From assembly GCA_963930735.1 (NCBI GenBank), contig OZ005740.1:348524262-348588261 (forward strand): DNA of 64,000 nt. The letters run 5' to 3'. Below are positions 24,474-38,645 of this stretch, in pieces; the stretch's first letter is position 1; each line of letters opens with the position of its first letter. Made by a program: the position numbers and the translations under genes. This DNA is from Dioctria linearis. Its lineage: Eukaryota; Arthropoda; Insecta; Diptera; Asilidae. Below the pieces are notes generated by a model. That model did not search any database, was not told the DNA's origin, and was given only the letters and a program-made list of their open reading frames with translations.

Positions 24474-27400
24474 CTAAAAATGAAATACGTTAATTCTGGT
24501 TTATTTAGAGAAAAACAATTTTTAAACATCAAGAGAATATAAAGTAAAAAATGAATGAAGCATAATTGACTAAAAATATTTGAATATTTTACAACACCAA
24601 GAATAAAAATTTGTGATTTTATTGTACACCATGATCCTCGATAATCCACAAGCAGCAAAATAAATCACTGTGTCTTTCAACAAGTCCTTTTCGAAAAATA
24701 TCAGTGATATTTTAATTTTTTTAATTTTTCTAATAAGTTATAAGGAATATGATAGCTGACCGGGCAATAGGAAATAGATGTTTTTATTAGAGAAAAAAAA
24801 TATATAGCATGAGTGCAGAGAGGATGGTTTAAGATATCCCTTCTATGAATTTAAGTATAGGAGAATAAAAATGTTCTTTAATGATATTACCAAAAATACT
24901 AGTTATTTTCAAAATTTACTCCTCATGCGTTATAACATCGAAAAATCCTGTCAAATTTTATTAATCACCTTCGTAATTCTCCTCCAGCTGAACGAAGTTA
25001 TATATTGCTTTGATTCCCGCATTTAGGAATTCTTCCGTCAACAATTCCAAAATCTGCCCATTAATATCACATCATATAAAATATTTGGTACATTTACAAA
25101 ATGGTCACCATTTTTGAACTTGTTTTGTAGAATCTAAAATGTTATAGAAAAAGTTGTTCATAGAAAAACACGCCCACCTACCCCTATGTTCAATCTTTTT
25201 CACTTGTTTTGAAAAAAGTGAAAATAAATGAAAAAATGAAAAAACGTATGTCTTCTTCTTTGCATTCTGGTATATTGATACATATATTGATTCCGAACAA
25301 AATTCTGTCTTAAATTCTAGTTCGTGTCTTTTGACAACGAAAATATTTAAAAAAAAACTTATTTGTTGGTCGAAGAAAGTATTTCCTTCCAGGAGCTAGT
25401 GAGAAAAGAAAGAACTGTGCAAGTAGTATTACTGTACATTAGAGGACCACCAACGTAGAAGAAGGAATTATGTGATATAAATTTTTTAACTTTGCTGAGG
25501 CCTAGATAATGAATCACCAATTATAATTTATTGACTCAGAGATAGTCACGGTATAGTAAGGGGCTGCCAACTTAATATTTTCCTTGTATATTACATGGAT
25601 AGTCTTAGAAAAGCTTAGGCCTATCAAGAATTATCCTATCTAACTTATTTATGCCCTGTCCTTTTCTATTCATTAATATAATTAGCACGTAGAAGTTCAT
25701 CCGATTTCTCAGGATTTCATTACCAAAACTTCATATAAAGGTGAATATATCCAAAATAATGCAATTCTGAGATTTTGTATTCGAACCCAAATTAACATAT
25801 ATGTACAATATAAATATTTCTAACTTTCAATCAAATCCTTTATACCCGATGCAGGTATCTACAGTTTATAACCAAGGTAAAAAAAAAATGAATAAAACTT
25901 TTTACCTTCTTAATTGGACACATTCTGTAAAAGGGAGCATAAAAAAGCTTGAAGACATTGGATAGACTTTGGTGAGACAAATCAAATATTCTGTAGCAAA
26001 CTTTTTCGAGAAAGTCATAGTTATTTTTTTTAACAGAAAAAATAGCAAAATTATTTGCTTGAAGAGAAAAAATGATGTATTGAATGGACTAGCTATGATT
26101 AATTTAGAAGCCCAAAAAATGAAACAATAATTTGTATCAATTAGAATCAGTCTGGTGATTGTAAAAGAAATAAGGAAAACAACCTTAGTTATAACAAGAT
26201 ATAACTGAAAGCGAAGACCTGTATTGGAGGGGCCTGTTGCATGGTCTCTAAAGTTTTTTTTATTGTCATATTTGGGGGGAAATGAAATATAATAAGATTT
26301 TTTAATCAAATGCTTCGTTAACCCTCAAATGTCTACATCTAGTACATTATAGTTAAAACATCTTTCAGTAGTACACAAATTTCATCTCTCTTTGAAAAAA
26401 AAAACCTTAATTCTAAAACACACGATAAATAACGCCGTAAACATCGACAAAACGTCCGTGAAAATACAATGGGAGCGACAAGAACTATCAATCCGTAATT
26501 AAATTTATTATGTTAATTTTTTCTGAATTAAAAATAGGAAACATTTCAACGATTAAATTAAAAAAGATTATTAAAGTAGCTTGTGAAGAGTTTAAAAAAC
26601 ATAGCCAACATAGAGGAAGATTATATACTCAAGAGTTTTATAAAACTCGGCCGGAGCTGGAATTCTAGGCGGATGCGTTTTTTGTATAAAATACAGTGGC
26701 ATTTTACCGTCTCGGTAAACTTTTCTACTATATTTTATTTAACTAAATTTTATATTTCCTACGGAAAACAATGAGAAGCGTTAAACAATACATATGAACG
26801 CAACCTAAAATCTTAATTTCCATAAAATTAAAAAAATTCAACAATGCCGAACGCTGTCATTTACATTGTGTTTTATACGATACACCTTTGTGTTATTAGA
26901 ATAAAATCACAGCGTTTTTTCCGGTTTCATTTGTCGTGTTTTATCCTTTAGAGAAGCAAAAATCGGTGGAGATGCTGTACTGTTCTTAGACATATTATAT
27001 AGTAAACTGGCAGCAACTTCGCGATTTTTTGCAATAAAATTCAATAAACTTGGTAGCATTTTCAATTTTCTGATATTCTGACTAAAAACTTTCCTGCATA
27101 GAGAGACTTTTAAGAAGCTCATCTGCGAAGACAGCCATGTATAACAAGGATTCAAGAATGATTTTTAAGGACAGAAGTCAAGTGCTGGTCATGTAGATAT
27201 GCTACTGTGAAAACTTAATGAAGTGAGATACTAAAAATCCTTCGGTAGAATTCTAAGAGTATATATTATTTAAATTTATCTTAAAGATATTTTATAAAAT
27301 GCAGAATTGCGATTAAGACTTTAAAACACTAATGAAACATACGTGCCATGAGAGAGGAATTTTAAATATTTGCAGTAAATTTTCCCTAAAATTACAGTAT

Positions 27401-28489
27401 CAAATTGAAAATCCCATACTACTCGCAGCGATATATATTTTTTTTTATAACAGCGGCTTTAGCAAAAAATAAATTAAAATTATGAAAACCACCTTATTTT
27501 AATTCATTCCAACATCTTACTATATTTTATACGAAAAACAAGTTTAATTTTTACAAAAAATGCCAAAAATATATTTTCAAGTTTTAAAATAATTTTGTTT
27601 TGTTTTTGTTTCTTTTTACATTTAGTTTGTGTGTTTAAGTTAAACTCTGTGTGCCAAAGAAGGTAAAAGTGTTTATGATGATGATTTCATTTGCAAATGC
27701 TTAGGAAAAGTTAAATAAAAAAAAAATTATTTTTATTAATAATGAAAATCCTGATTTAAAACTTTCGTTTGACTTTAAGATAGAGTAAAGCTATAAAGCC
27801 ATGTAGATTGTCGGGTCGATTCAATTGTTTCCAACGTTTAATCCTAATAGGAACATGTAATAACCGAAATCAAAAATCCCCAGGAGCAATAGCAGCAATA
27901 AAACAAAAGATAAGAGCTGTGCATTGAGCATTTATCCTAGGCCGCATTCACTTATTACAAACGAACAAGTCTACTTTGAAGAAATTAAAAACTATACAAA
28001 GGAAAGAACCCATTTCATTTAAAAAACACCATGTGTTAAGGATTGCCGTTTACAGAAATACTGCTTGAAAAGATTATTGGCTGTCAATAATTTGCTGAAA
28101 GAAAAGCTTCTTCATATAAGTGAGTCGCATATATGTTAACGTGATTGGAAATTTATAAGAAACTCAAAGTGCAACAACAAAGTTAAAAAATGAGCATAGA
28201 GAACAGAATCTGAAGATAGTTTAGACAGCTCTTATGTAGGAATATTGATAGAGTGGAAATAAAATGTATCGACTAACGAGTTATTTTTTTTTTCAAGGAT
28301 TCCCAACTACCAAAATCTTCTGCTTAATAAGATTGAAGAACAGATTAGAACTTTTGGTAAGCTCTAGACAATCCTTTCTTATGGAAGAATGCTTTTTTTT
28401 ATTTGCCTTTGAGATGTAAACTTTTCTATGTCCAGTAAAATTCATCTCCAATAAAAATTAAAAAAAAATACGCGCTTAATTTAGGAACT
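24474..28489. other. AT-rich intron DNA; unidentified frames only
   Basis: Minus frames of 135 codons (26309-25902) and 82 codons (27155-26907) show no domain I recognise. The latter has a more protein-like composition (RKLKMLPSLLNFIAKNREVA) but no start context or splice signal that I can defend. Confidence 0.3.
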
Positions 28490-28780
28490 CCTACCAACGT
28501 GCATAAATATTCCGAGGCTCGTTAAAAAGTCTTTACGAAAAAATTTGCCTTTTTCATTGCTCGTCTAAAAGCCTTTTTAAACCAATAACCCTGCATGATA
28601 CTCCATATATTAAGCACTTATGTCATTCAATCCATATTAACCTATAGTGCTGAAGTGTGATGGAAAGTTAAAGCAATGTTTATCGTAAGTTTGAGATATT
28701 CAAAGTACTAATGTACTCTATTAAACGTCATCAACAACTTGCACTCCGTACACATACAATTAAATAGAGGTGGACACATT
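28490..28780 (+). pseudogene. possible jockey-like LINE reverse-transcriptase tail fragment
   Basis: With stops and shifts, the plus strand reads roughly FFIARLKAF, then ILTYSAEVWWKVK-like and LLNVINNLHSVH-like pieces. These resemble the thumb region of jockey-type RTs (pattern ILRPIWTYGxxLWG). The match is short and broken. Confidence 0.25.
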
Positions 28781-29973
28781 TAGTCTAAATCGAAACTGAA
28801 CTCATTATGGTTCATGCGCTCCGCTTCAATTCATATAAATTAAATTAAATTTTAACTTTGCGCATTCAATCCAAATCACCGAGGGAATTCTATGTTCTAA
28901 GGGAAGAACCTTGATATCCATTATTACAGAAGAAAAATTTGTGGAGTAATGTCTAAGGCAGTTATCCATTTTTCCCATTGTTTGGCACTGTTTGTGCAAA
29001 ACAATTTTAATTTATTTATCTCCTACGAACTGCACAATTCAATCAATGAAAACTAATAACTAAATACACAAATGCACCTCCCTAACCGGCCTAACCTATT
29101 CAATCAAAGAGATCTTGTTTGGAATAACTACATAATTTCGGCGTTCGAAAGAGATGAAACTGGAGATAGTAGAAAACCGTAAGGATTGTTTTATGGCACA
29201 TGTTTTCCCGTGTTCCTAAAACATTCAAAAAAAGAATCTTAGAGATACAACAAAATTAAATGTGGCATCAAAAAGAAATTGGCAAACGGTGCAGAATTGT
29301 TTTTGCGCACAACAACATACAGTAACGTTAAAAGCCTGGGGGAATACTCCTTCGGAGAGAATCTTTGATATTAACGTTGGCGTTTAATAAAAACAACAAT
29401 CAAAATTTCGTTTTTGATTTGATTATAGTTGATATTGGAAAAGTTTCCGAGGGTCAAGTATGTATGTATGTCAACATCGATACAGAAATTGAATTTAATA
29501 TTGGAAAGACGTTTCTATGGACACAGTTGAGTCAAAATGAAACTCAATATTGATATCAATACCAAGCAGGTGTTGGATATTTTTTTCAGCATTAGCTCCT
29601 TATACCGCTTAAAACGTTGAATATCGATCGTTCGAATTTTCAAACAATAAAATCTTATTTTAGTTCACTGACAAACTGGGTCTTTCCGACAACCTTGATT
29701 GTCGATTTTCCCGAATAAGGCTTACACGCGTATTGTCCTCTATACTGAAGATAATTAATTATTCAGCAAAAAACATTTTTTCGGTATTATTACCACAACA
29801 ATCTGTTCATAAAATTAACAAAATTATAGTTACTATTATACATATAATGAAAATATAAATATTAATCCTAAAATTAAATACACATAAACAAAATAAATAA
29901 ACCTTAGAAACACAACAGATATTTTCAATGTTATAACTATAACTGTAATAAATATAAAAACTAAAACATTTCA
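28781..29973. other. AT-rich intron DNA and probable 3' UTR
   Basis: No gene is supported. The part immediately below 29974 is expected to be the 3' UTR of the Gln-rich lola exon. Confidence 0.35.
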
Positions 29974-30269
29974 TTATTGTTTATGTAATCTCTTCATATG
30001 CTGCTCCAAATTCCATTTGCGTCGGAATTTCTTATGGCACAGTGAACAAACAATTTTCTTTTCAACACCACATTCATGATTCATATGACGCAACATAATG
30101 CTTCGCGTTGAATACCATCTACCACATTTCGCACACGAAAAATGCTGTTGTTCTTGTTGATCGTGTTGTTGATGTTGTTGATTTGGTTGTTGTCCATTTC
30201 GTCTTTGACACTTTGAATTGTTTACATCTTCGGTGTATTGCGCTAAATATATGTATTCCCCCCAAAAAT
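29974..30269 (-). CDS. lola: lola-type alternative terminal exon (C2HC + C2H2, Gln-rich linker)
   Basis: No ATG-started frame covers this exon, so I read it directly. The acceptor TATAATTTCAG ends at 30270, with leftover AT, then codons FWGEYIYLAQYTEDVNN, a Gln/His-rich linker (QQPNQQHQQHDQQEQQ), and the fingers. Finger 1 is CAKC-x12-H-x4-C (ends HMNHEC). Finger 2 is CSLC-x12-H-x4-H (ends HMKRLH), with linker GVEKKIV. It stops two codons after the last histidine, at 29974-29976. Total is 97 sense codons. Phase, finger spacing and linker all match the sister exons, so this is a genuine lola variable exon. The overlapping minus-strand frame in the same area (KTKWTTTKSTTSTT) is a shadow of the CAA-repeat linker. 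Confidence 0.9.
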
Positions 30270-33200
30270 CTGAAATATAATTTAGAAAAAAAAAGGATTT
30301 TTTTTTTGTGTTTTTGTTTGTTTTGTTTTATATTCTTCACTTTGATGTTGATACTATTCTAGTATATAGTTACTATTTATAAAATGAAACACTATGAAAA
30401 TTAATTATCAACAACTGCATTTTAAAGAACGAAAAACTGTGTTAACAAAAATTATAACTGCAACACGAAAAAACAAAACCAAACAATATTTTTAAAGACA
30501 AAAATTAAAGAAAAACACTGCAACTGCAAACAGGTTTTTTTTTTTAAAGGAGTCTACTCTAAAAGAAGATAAGCTATAAATAATAATAACGATAATAAAA
30601 AAATAAAATAAAATAAAATGTTTTTTTTTTATTTATGTGCAATAAAGAGAGATATTTTGTAACTTTTACATACACACACAAGTTTGTAAACGAAAAACTT
30701 TTTTTGAAAAATTAATACAATAATCCTTTTTACGAGCGAGCACTTTGGAAAATTAAAGTGTAGGTAAGTAAATAACTTAAAATTAACTTTGTAAAAAGCG
30801 CTAATTGCTTAATAAGAACACATTGTCAATACTTAGAATAAATAATTACAAAAAATCTATGGGAAAATTTACGGGAACAGAAAATTGTTTTGCTTAATAT
30901 ATACTACAATCATTAAATGTACAAAAATAAATTTGTGTATGCGAGTGAGTTTTTCCAAAGCTTTTAAGATCAGTTTGTTCTGTTCTTTTATAAATAATAT
31001 TAAATATATGGGGAATTCTTTTAATTTGTTTCTCAAAACTACTTTATTCTGTTCAAACTGATCTACTCAGAGGTTTCTCAAAGTTAATATATTCTAATTC
31101 GGTCACTTTGTTCATTATTAAATATCGTAAATCTATAAAATAATAGTTAAGACTGGCCCAAAATTTACATTGCTTAAATATCATAAGTGTTATAAGTTGA
31201 CGATTAAAGCGTTATTTCAAGACAAGCAAAAAGAAATTTGGCCGACCTACTTTCAGTAATGGCATTTAAGTAGAAATTTAGGTTAGAATTGAAAAAATGC
31301 GTAATTGACACGAAATTCAAGCCAATATTTGTACTGGAATTATCGGAATAAATTCAAGTCGGGTTTGCGATAAGCAATGTGTATGCCCTATACTAGTTTA
31401 ACAGTTTAGTCATACAAAGAGAAACTTTTCTATCGATTTGATCAGCTCCCTACCCACTTGTTAATTTGTTTAAAAAAAAAAACGATCATCAACTAAATTC
31501 TATCTTACACCGTTATTAAACTAGCGTCAAAATTTAGTCCTCCTGGCTTCAGCTTTGGAGTAACTAAACTCTGTGAGGGAAATATGGTCATTTATACTAT
31601 GGATCTAACGAAAAAGCATTATTTTACAGCTCTTCCAATGATTCAAAAGGCAAAAGTGTTTTATTTTGTACGGTTTCTGTTATGTTGACAGATTTCTGAC
31701 AAATCATAACTAAAACATGCCAACCTATATTAAATCGGGAGCTTTTCAGGCGACCATGTGTTAGGTAGACGGATACGCCGACAGTAAGCGGTTTGCATGT
31801 AGTCACCAAAGTGCCAATTTGAAAAGGGAACGTATGTACGTATATCCTTCCCACTGAAGTAAATGGAAACTGGAAGCAGGAGACAGTCGACCCGATTCGA
31901 GCCACTTTTTGTATTCGATTTCGGTGCAAAACCTCACTCTTTCTGCTCTAGCTCGATTCAAATAGAGAGTTCTTTTGTGGTATAGAAGAAAATTTACAGG
32001 ACATTGCAATCATGAACAAAGGGTAACTTATATAAAATAGTTACAGTGAAATTCAAATTACAACATACTTAGATTAACTAACAGCGAACAATATGTACAC
32101 ATAGTCCAAAACATGAAATGACACCAACGCATATCAAATATCATATTCTCAGTTTTTCTTCTATGTTTTCTTTACCATGTACATATAACAGTTACACATT
32201 TTGCTGTTGTCTCGACCGAGTCAGAATTGACAGCATATTTATTGTAAAATTATGGAAATGTTTTAAAAGAGCTAAGCCATCTAATTTCACGAGGTTAAGA
32301 GAGCTTGGATGAAGAGCAGCTCTATTAAAATCTTCGAATTCATACTCATTATTGTGTTTATTGTATATTATTGTAAGAGTTAAATTAATCGATTGTTTTG
32401 ATTATCAACAAACCGCGAGGATTAATAGGACTGGCTCAAATAGATAGTTTGGAATGCTGTCTGTCAATGAGCCTTTCCACACTAGGATGAAAGCGCGGGG
32501 CATTGCAACGTGCATTGGAGCACAAGTGTTCGTATTTGCGAGAAATACAGTCACTAATCTAATCTACATATGTATATACCTTGAATTACATGTTGAATAC
32601 TACTACAGAAAATAAAACACCCACGTGACTTAAATTTTCCAATCAAACATATGATGAAGCGCCATGCACAAAGTTTCACCCAGACGCTGAAGCTCGGGAT
32701 TTTCACCATAGTGTGGATAGGCACAATAGTTATGTCGATTGTGAGTGACTCAATTTTTTCACTATTCTTTCTGGATATAATACAATTTTTAATAAATTGA
32801 AATACAATCGAATGAATATTGGTGTTAACAGAGAGTTGTCAACTGCGAAATAAAAGCGGCGGGACGTACATCGTTCCAAATTATAAACTCTCCTAAAAAT
32901 TAAGAATTACCTTTCACAAGTACTATGTATGGTAGCGAGTATAATTATTGATAAATATTGAGAAATAGGTGTTAGATTAAATTGTTACTGTACGCTACTA
33001 TACTAATACTAAAAAGAGTCATATGGAGGAAAAAAAAGTATCGTGCAACACTTAAATCAAATTTAAAAAAAAATATATTTTTGATTATTAAAAACTATAA
33101 ACAAAGTAACGAAAATCTAAATCCAGTTGGTTTATGGTATAATAAGAGGTTTGAGCTCAATTTCAATTAGATCATTTGTTAATAAACAGATGTATTTCTC

Positions 33201-35279
33201 ATTATTGCAAGACAGTTGAAATAACAAGAGAACGCACTTTTTGTTAATATTGTAAAGTTTCTGCTTGTTGCGGAAACTTTAACAAAAACAAAATTTTTAA
33301 ATGTTTCGTTATTTTGAACAATGGCTTATGGCTTGAAAAATTCCCAATATTGAGAAAACTATGATGAATTTTTTATGCCCTCCTTCCAGATCAATCGACT
33401 AGTTGGGTGCCACGGACCGTTTGAATGAATTTTTAAATTTCTTTTATTGGATGGGGATTTTTGTTTGGCCAGACTGAGGTAAAAAGTACATCAAAAGTAG
33501 TTTTCAGTTGAGTTAAGCGTGTTGAACATTGATGTGGATAGAAAAATGGACAAAGTTGTTAATTATGTTAATTCCTTCCCTTGACTCCTACATATATGAA
33601 GCTAAAATGGAATGCGTTGATTTTGAAAACAGAATGGGCTTAGACTGAGTAATTTAAGACTGCAGCTCAAAAGAATAGGGGAAAAAAATGTTTTTTTTCA
33701 AAATTTTAGACAATAAACTTCGGAGAACAATTTTGTAATATAGAGAATCGTTGCACGGACAGACAGGCCTTGTAGTTTGAAACTTTGAAGAATTTACTAA
33801 AGGTAATTTTTTTTTTTATAAAGAATTTACGCACTTTTAACTCGATTGCAGTAATTGAAATTTATTTGCATTATTGTATAATTCGGATATTTGATGTGAA
33901 GAAATTAATGTCAAAAATATCACACCACGTCATTAATATTATCTATGAAATGTTATGACAGTCACAAGTCAACTAAATTTTACAAAATTATCGTGTTTCC
34001 AATATTATTAAATCGTTTTGCAATAATTTATTTGATCTCAATTTTAGTGTGAAATTGGTACTAGAAAATCTAAGGATGAACTGAATATCCAGATATAACA
34101 CCGAGAAAGTTGTCAAAATCTCTGAATATATCGAATTCCTATTGGGCGAATTTTAGGAAAATGTAAACAGTTTTAAGGAAGAAAAGATCAGGACAGAAAA
34201 TCACCGAATGGCAAAACCGTTGTCGGCATGTCAAAAGAACTTAACTTTTCAGCCAAGATAGTGGCTGATAAAGCCCAAACATCAAATTAACTTTTTAAAG
34301 ATCAAATTTAAAAACATTAAAACTGAAAAAAGGACCACATCTGAATAAATGCAAGGAAATCACACACAAAAGGAGAGCTGGGAGATATTGTAATACGGAT
34401 GATGACAGTATATCTACGATAAAAAGACTCCAACCAGTTACTAGGATGCATGACATACATGACATGATACATAGCTACATTTATGTATTTGAATGTATTT
34501 AAAAAGCGATATTCAGACATTTTCCTCAAACACAAGTTAATTTAGCCAAATCTCACTACAAAAGAGCTCATTAGATTTGTATTGTGGAAAAATAGTAAAT
34601 TTTGTATCACGAGTTTTCTATTTCTATTTTATATTCTCAGACATTCAAGACGTAAATTGAAAAGAAATAAAAATAAAATATTTGATTTTTAAATATAACA
34701 GAAAATAATAATAATATTTCCAAATTTCGAAATGATTAGACAGATGAAAACACCTGTTTTAATAATAATTTTAAAAAATGCAAAAGAAGGTTGTATATTG
34801 CAATAATAAGCATCAATCAAATGGTGGCTGCATGTTTTTCTGGAACAATTCAAGTTCAAAACAAAATTTTAAAAAAAGTTTTGATTTCTAATATCCTAAT
34901 CAACTTTGAAAAACAAATATTTTTACTACCACTATGGCAAAACACCCATTAAAATTATGTTGATAACATACTTCATAAAATATACTAAGCTGGACAATCC
35001 GTTTAATTATTTAACAGAGACAGGCCCTGAAAGTGGTTCCAATGAAATTTTGTCAAAGATAATACAACTTAAGAGCTTTGGAAAAGACCTAATAAAAGTA
35101 AACCACGAACATAAAACGCTTTCAACCGAAAATTTGTGTTAATTTAGAAAAAAAATACAAAATAATAAAAATAATAATCGCGTGTAAATAATAATAATGA
35201 AAATCACATAAACTAGAGAAAAAAATGAGATTAACCTATCTTAAGCAATCCCTGCCATTCAAACATTCTGTTGACACCT
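30270..35279. other. intron between lola variable exons; small hairpins only
   Basis: A perfect short hairpin TAAAGTTTC...GAAACTTTA sits at 33253-33281. An AGATCAGTTTG/CAAACTGATCT inverted pair spans about 30967-31064. A minus 101-codon frame (31929-31624) is unidentified. Near 34030-34260 the plus strand has weak mariner-like wording, but it is too degraded to name. Confidence 0.3.
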
Positions 35280-35791
35280 TCATTTCAGTATTTCCGAAAT
35301 ATCTGTGCATTTATCTCCATGTTTTTGTAACATATGCTTCCTGAGATCTGATTTGTACTTGCTTTTATGTAGGCAATATCCACATGCTAAATTAGGGACA
35401 ATGCCACATTCATAGCTTTTGTGTCTCTTTAGTGATCCTTTGATTTTATAAGACTTTCCACATTGATCACAAACATATTGCAATTGCTGTTGTTGATGCT
35501 GCTGGTGGTGTTCTTCACTTAAATCCTTTCGTCTTGGCTTTATTGTTATAACACTGGTAACTTGTGTACCGTTTCTTTCATTTGCTTTAATATTTTCATC
35601 TGATGATGATTCTTGACTTTGAACAAGTATTTCTTTTTGTGTTGTTTGATGATTACCGTAGGTCTCTTCACCTTGCGAAGAACCAATTGAAACTGGTAGC
35701 TGGACAACAACTGTTGCTCCCGTCATAAAATCATTACTATCGGATTTCATTTGTACTGTTTGATGATGGGTTTCTAAAATTGTCCAATAAC
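35280..35791 (-). CDS. lola: lola-type alternative terminal exon with long acidic/Gln linker
   Basis: Acceptor ATATTTTTAG, leftover GT, then 169 codons to the stop at 35280. It opens YWTILETHHQTVQMKSDSND and continues through a Ser/Glu-rich stretch (SQESSSDENIKANERN) and a His/Gln run (EEHHQQHQQQQLQ). It then reaches finger 1, CDQC-x12-H-x4-C (ends HKSYEC), and finger 2, CGYC-x12-H-x4-H (ends HMLQKH). The linker GIVPNLA replaces the common GxxPKF. The Lola finger architecture is clear. The linker before the fingers is the low-complexity spacer seen in several Lola tails. The 3' end (GDKCTDISEILK) has no further domain. Confidence 0.9.
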
Positions 35792-38359
35792 CTAAAAATA
35801 TAATTTTAAGAATTTTGTTAATAAAACATAATTTTCCAATAATGTGTTTTTTTAAAGGATATAGGTATTAAGTAGGTATAGGTGTGAGTTTAGCGTAAAT
35901 TATTTAGTTTTTTGTTTAAAATTGATGCTTTCCTTTGTAAATTCTAAACTTTAAGACCGCCACAGTGATACGAATAAATCTTAGCGACAGTAAAGTATAG
36001 TAAACAGTACTTGATACAATATAGTCATAGTGTCTATGGCGGATGGCCAAAGGAAATCAAACGAATACATTCAATTGAGTGTATAGAAATCATATTAACA
36101 CGTGAAAAACGAAACAAAAGATTTATAAAATTTGACAAAAATAAAAGAAAGATTCAAGCAAAATCAAGATACAACGACTGTCGGTTTTTCATTTTATTGT
36201 TCGTACTTTCCAATGATTTTTTCACACTCAAATTGAATAGCTATTGATTAGTCTGGATCATTTATCTATTAAAAAAAAACCCCTAAACAAATTCTTAGAG
36301 GCTGGGTTGTAAAGGCGCGAACTGCTTTGTCAATATGAACTCATCTCCTAATGTTTGTTATATATTTATTATTATTTGACCTTCATAATTTTGAGTGAGC
36401 TCAACTTATTAAGTGGACTCAATCCTTAATGAAAAATTTAAGTCTAGAGCGTGGACTTAAGCCTTGAGCAAAGAGACGACGTGGTACTTTACAATAATCT
36501 TTAAATCGATCGCGTTCCCGATAAATAATGGAAAAACTAAATAAATGCAGACGAAAAATTGTATAACAGTTAACTAAAGATGCACTTTTTGGTGTGTTGC
36601 TTCAATTTACTTAAAAATACCAGGACAATCAAATTAAATTTTATTTAAATCCAAGCTCAAGATATATCTATGTCCACTAAAAATGAGTTGAGACAATTAA
36701 ATATGAATTGAGTTTCCAGTCTCGACTTCAGCTCAAGATAAATTGAGTCCGTTCATGTTTTTTCCTATGAATAATCACTCAAAGTTCGACCAAACTCAAA
36801 AATTACCCAATTTTAGTTTCAAATTTGAGTTTTTTACAACCTAAGTTTAAGTTTGTAGCAAGTAATTAAATATATCATAAAAGAACTGCTTGATGTCTAC
36901 GTCATACGATTAATAAAAATGATCTAAAATTATACAAAAATAAACTTAAATACTAACTTACGCTAGGAAAAAATAATTCCCATCAACCTATATTCCGAAA
37001 AAATTATTATCAATAAAACACATAAATCAACTTGATAATATTATTATTGATCTTTCCAATTTTGACATTAAAAAATATATTTAATTTTATTCTTAAATTT
37101 TATGGTTAACCATGAGGCAGAGATTCTACTACAAAAAATTCTTAACATTTAATTTCACCTGATATACACATGTAAAGATATCTCTTACACTCTCATTGTT
37201 ACATTATCATTTCTCTTTTAGAAAACATGAAATTTCTTTTAAAAGTATATATGTACACGCACACAACTTTCATGAAGGAATTTTAAAATAATATTACTTT
37301 ACAGAATGCTTTTCAAATTTAAGTAGATACTGCGTATGTAATTGAACTGATTGGCTCTTCCCCGTTTTTGATATTATAAAATGTAGGCTTTTTTTGTCAA
37401 TATCGTGTAACTTGAAGGCCGTGATTCGTTGTAGCTCAGTAAAATGAGTACTATGCATGCAAGATTGTCTCAGACACCATGAATTTGTGAAATAATGAAT
37501 AGAGTTTGTCAATTAAATTTCGGACCACATTTATTACCTATAATAAAGCGAAAATTTCATACAAATACATGTCTATTCCAATGAATTCGGCTCTATAGTA
37601 TAACAGTTAAAAAATTCTGTTGGTTATTAAATATAAACTAGTTTTGTTTTCTCCTAACTATAGTAGTATCATTTACTAACTGAACTGTAATACACTTTTT
37701 TGATATTGATGATGATTTTTACAGACATGAGAGTATCCCAAAAACGGAATCATTGATTGTCCAAATATGGAAGAAAAGAGGATCTTACGTTTGCCGCAGA
37801 GTACTTACTGTGTAAATTATATAGAAAAACTGGATGAAACCTGTTCCATCTACAAACTTCAAATTAAGAATGAAGCAGTACTCATGCGGCTTAGAGTGAA
37901 GTGAACTTAAAGCAGGACAACTCAATTCTCAAAAAATTCCAAAATAAGAGATTGAATATAAAGATTCAGTGGCAGGTGATCAGAGATAATCATACTGATT
38001 TTCGATACATTTTACAAATTCATTGAAATTACTTTCAGTGAATTTCAGTCTAATATAAGATACAACTAAAGATAATACACATAATTATAGTAATATAGCT
38101 TCGACTGCCCACTGAATGTAATCTTCGTAGATCCGTAATAGTGGGCCGTAAAACACAAGGCTACAGAATGGTCAAATATGAGTAATGACATTAAAGTGGG
38201 CATATTCTAGCCAATATTGTGATTTCCAAAAGCCATAGAAAAACCTGCAGCTAACTTCTACGTATTAAGTAAGGTATGTGCTAGGGAAAAACTTGCAACC
38301 AGTTACCGTATCACAAATACCTATGAACTATCTACCAGAAAATTATAGATAGCATCTCA
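35792..38359. other. intron between lola variable exons; no gene seen
   Basis: AT-rich. The 36380-36860 stretch repeats short words such as AAATTGAGT and its complement in both directions, with loose similarity to 55150-55400. The origin is unknown. Confidence 0.3.
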
Positions 38360-38645
38360 CAATAAATCAAAAATAAACTTGTGAGGAAGAGCATCTCTTC
38401 TCTATAAAATGAAATAAAACTGCTCAACATGTACTTCGAGGATGTGAAGAACTAACCAGCAAAAAAACTGAGTTATTAGAAAAGAAATTTTTATTCCAGA
38501 AGAACATCGTGCAGGCATCCTCAAGATAAATTCTAGGATTTTTATAAATAATGACATTAAATTGAACATAAGAAAAACCCGAATAACATTCAGAATTGAC
38601 TTTTTAGGACAAGGTATAAAAAGGATCTTCAACTCCTACAACTAG
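38360..38645 (+). pseudogene. possible 3' tail of a second RNase H-type LINE
   Basis: Plus-strand frames read CEEEHLFSIK, then TAQHVLRGCEELTSKKTELL, and after a shift EEHRAGILKINSRIFIN and FLGQGIKRIFNSYN. The CxEExxxxxxTAxHVLxxCxxL pattern is the C-terminal cysteine/histidine motif seen after RNase H in such LINEs (compare 20702-20780). It is badly broken. Confidence 0.4.

Noticed and set aside
25902..26309. 135-codon minus frame rich in Phe/Ile/Leu
   Set aside because: The hydrophobic content is what A/T-rich DNA gives by chance. No domain, no signal peptide logic, no splice site in array phase.
26907..27155. 82-codon minus frame with protein-like wording
   Set aside because: No recognised family and no acceptor leading into it in the lola phase.
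30119..30340. 73-codon minus frame (KTKWTTTKSTTSTT)
   Set aside because: It is the wrong frame of the Gln-repeat linker of the real lola exon at 30269-29974.
31624..32009. Overlapping minus frames of 101 and 68 codons
   Set aside because: The GC-richer composition suggests transposon debris, but I could not match any transposase or RT motif.
34030..34320. Possible mariner-like fragment on the plus strand
   Set aside because: Only a few scattered residues fit (SGQK-like after a basic stretch). No catalytic motif, too degraded to call.
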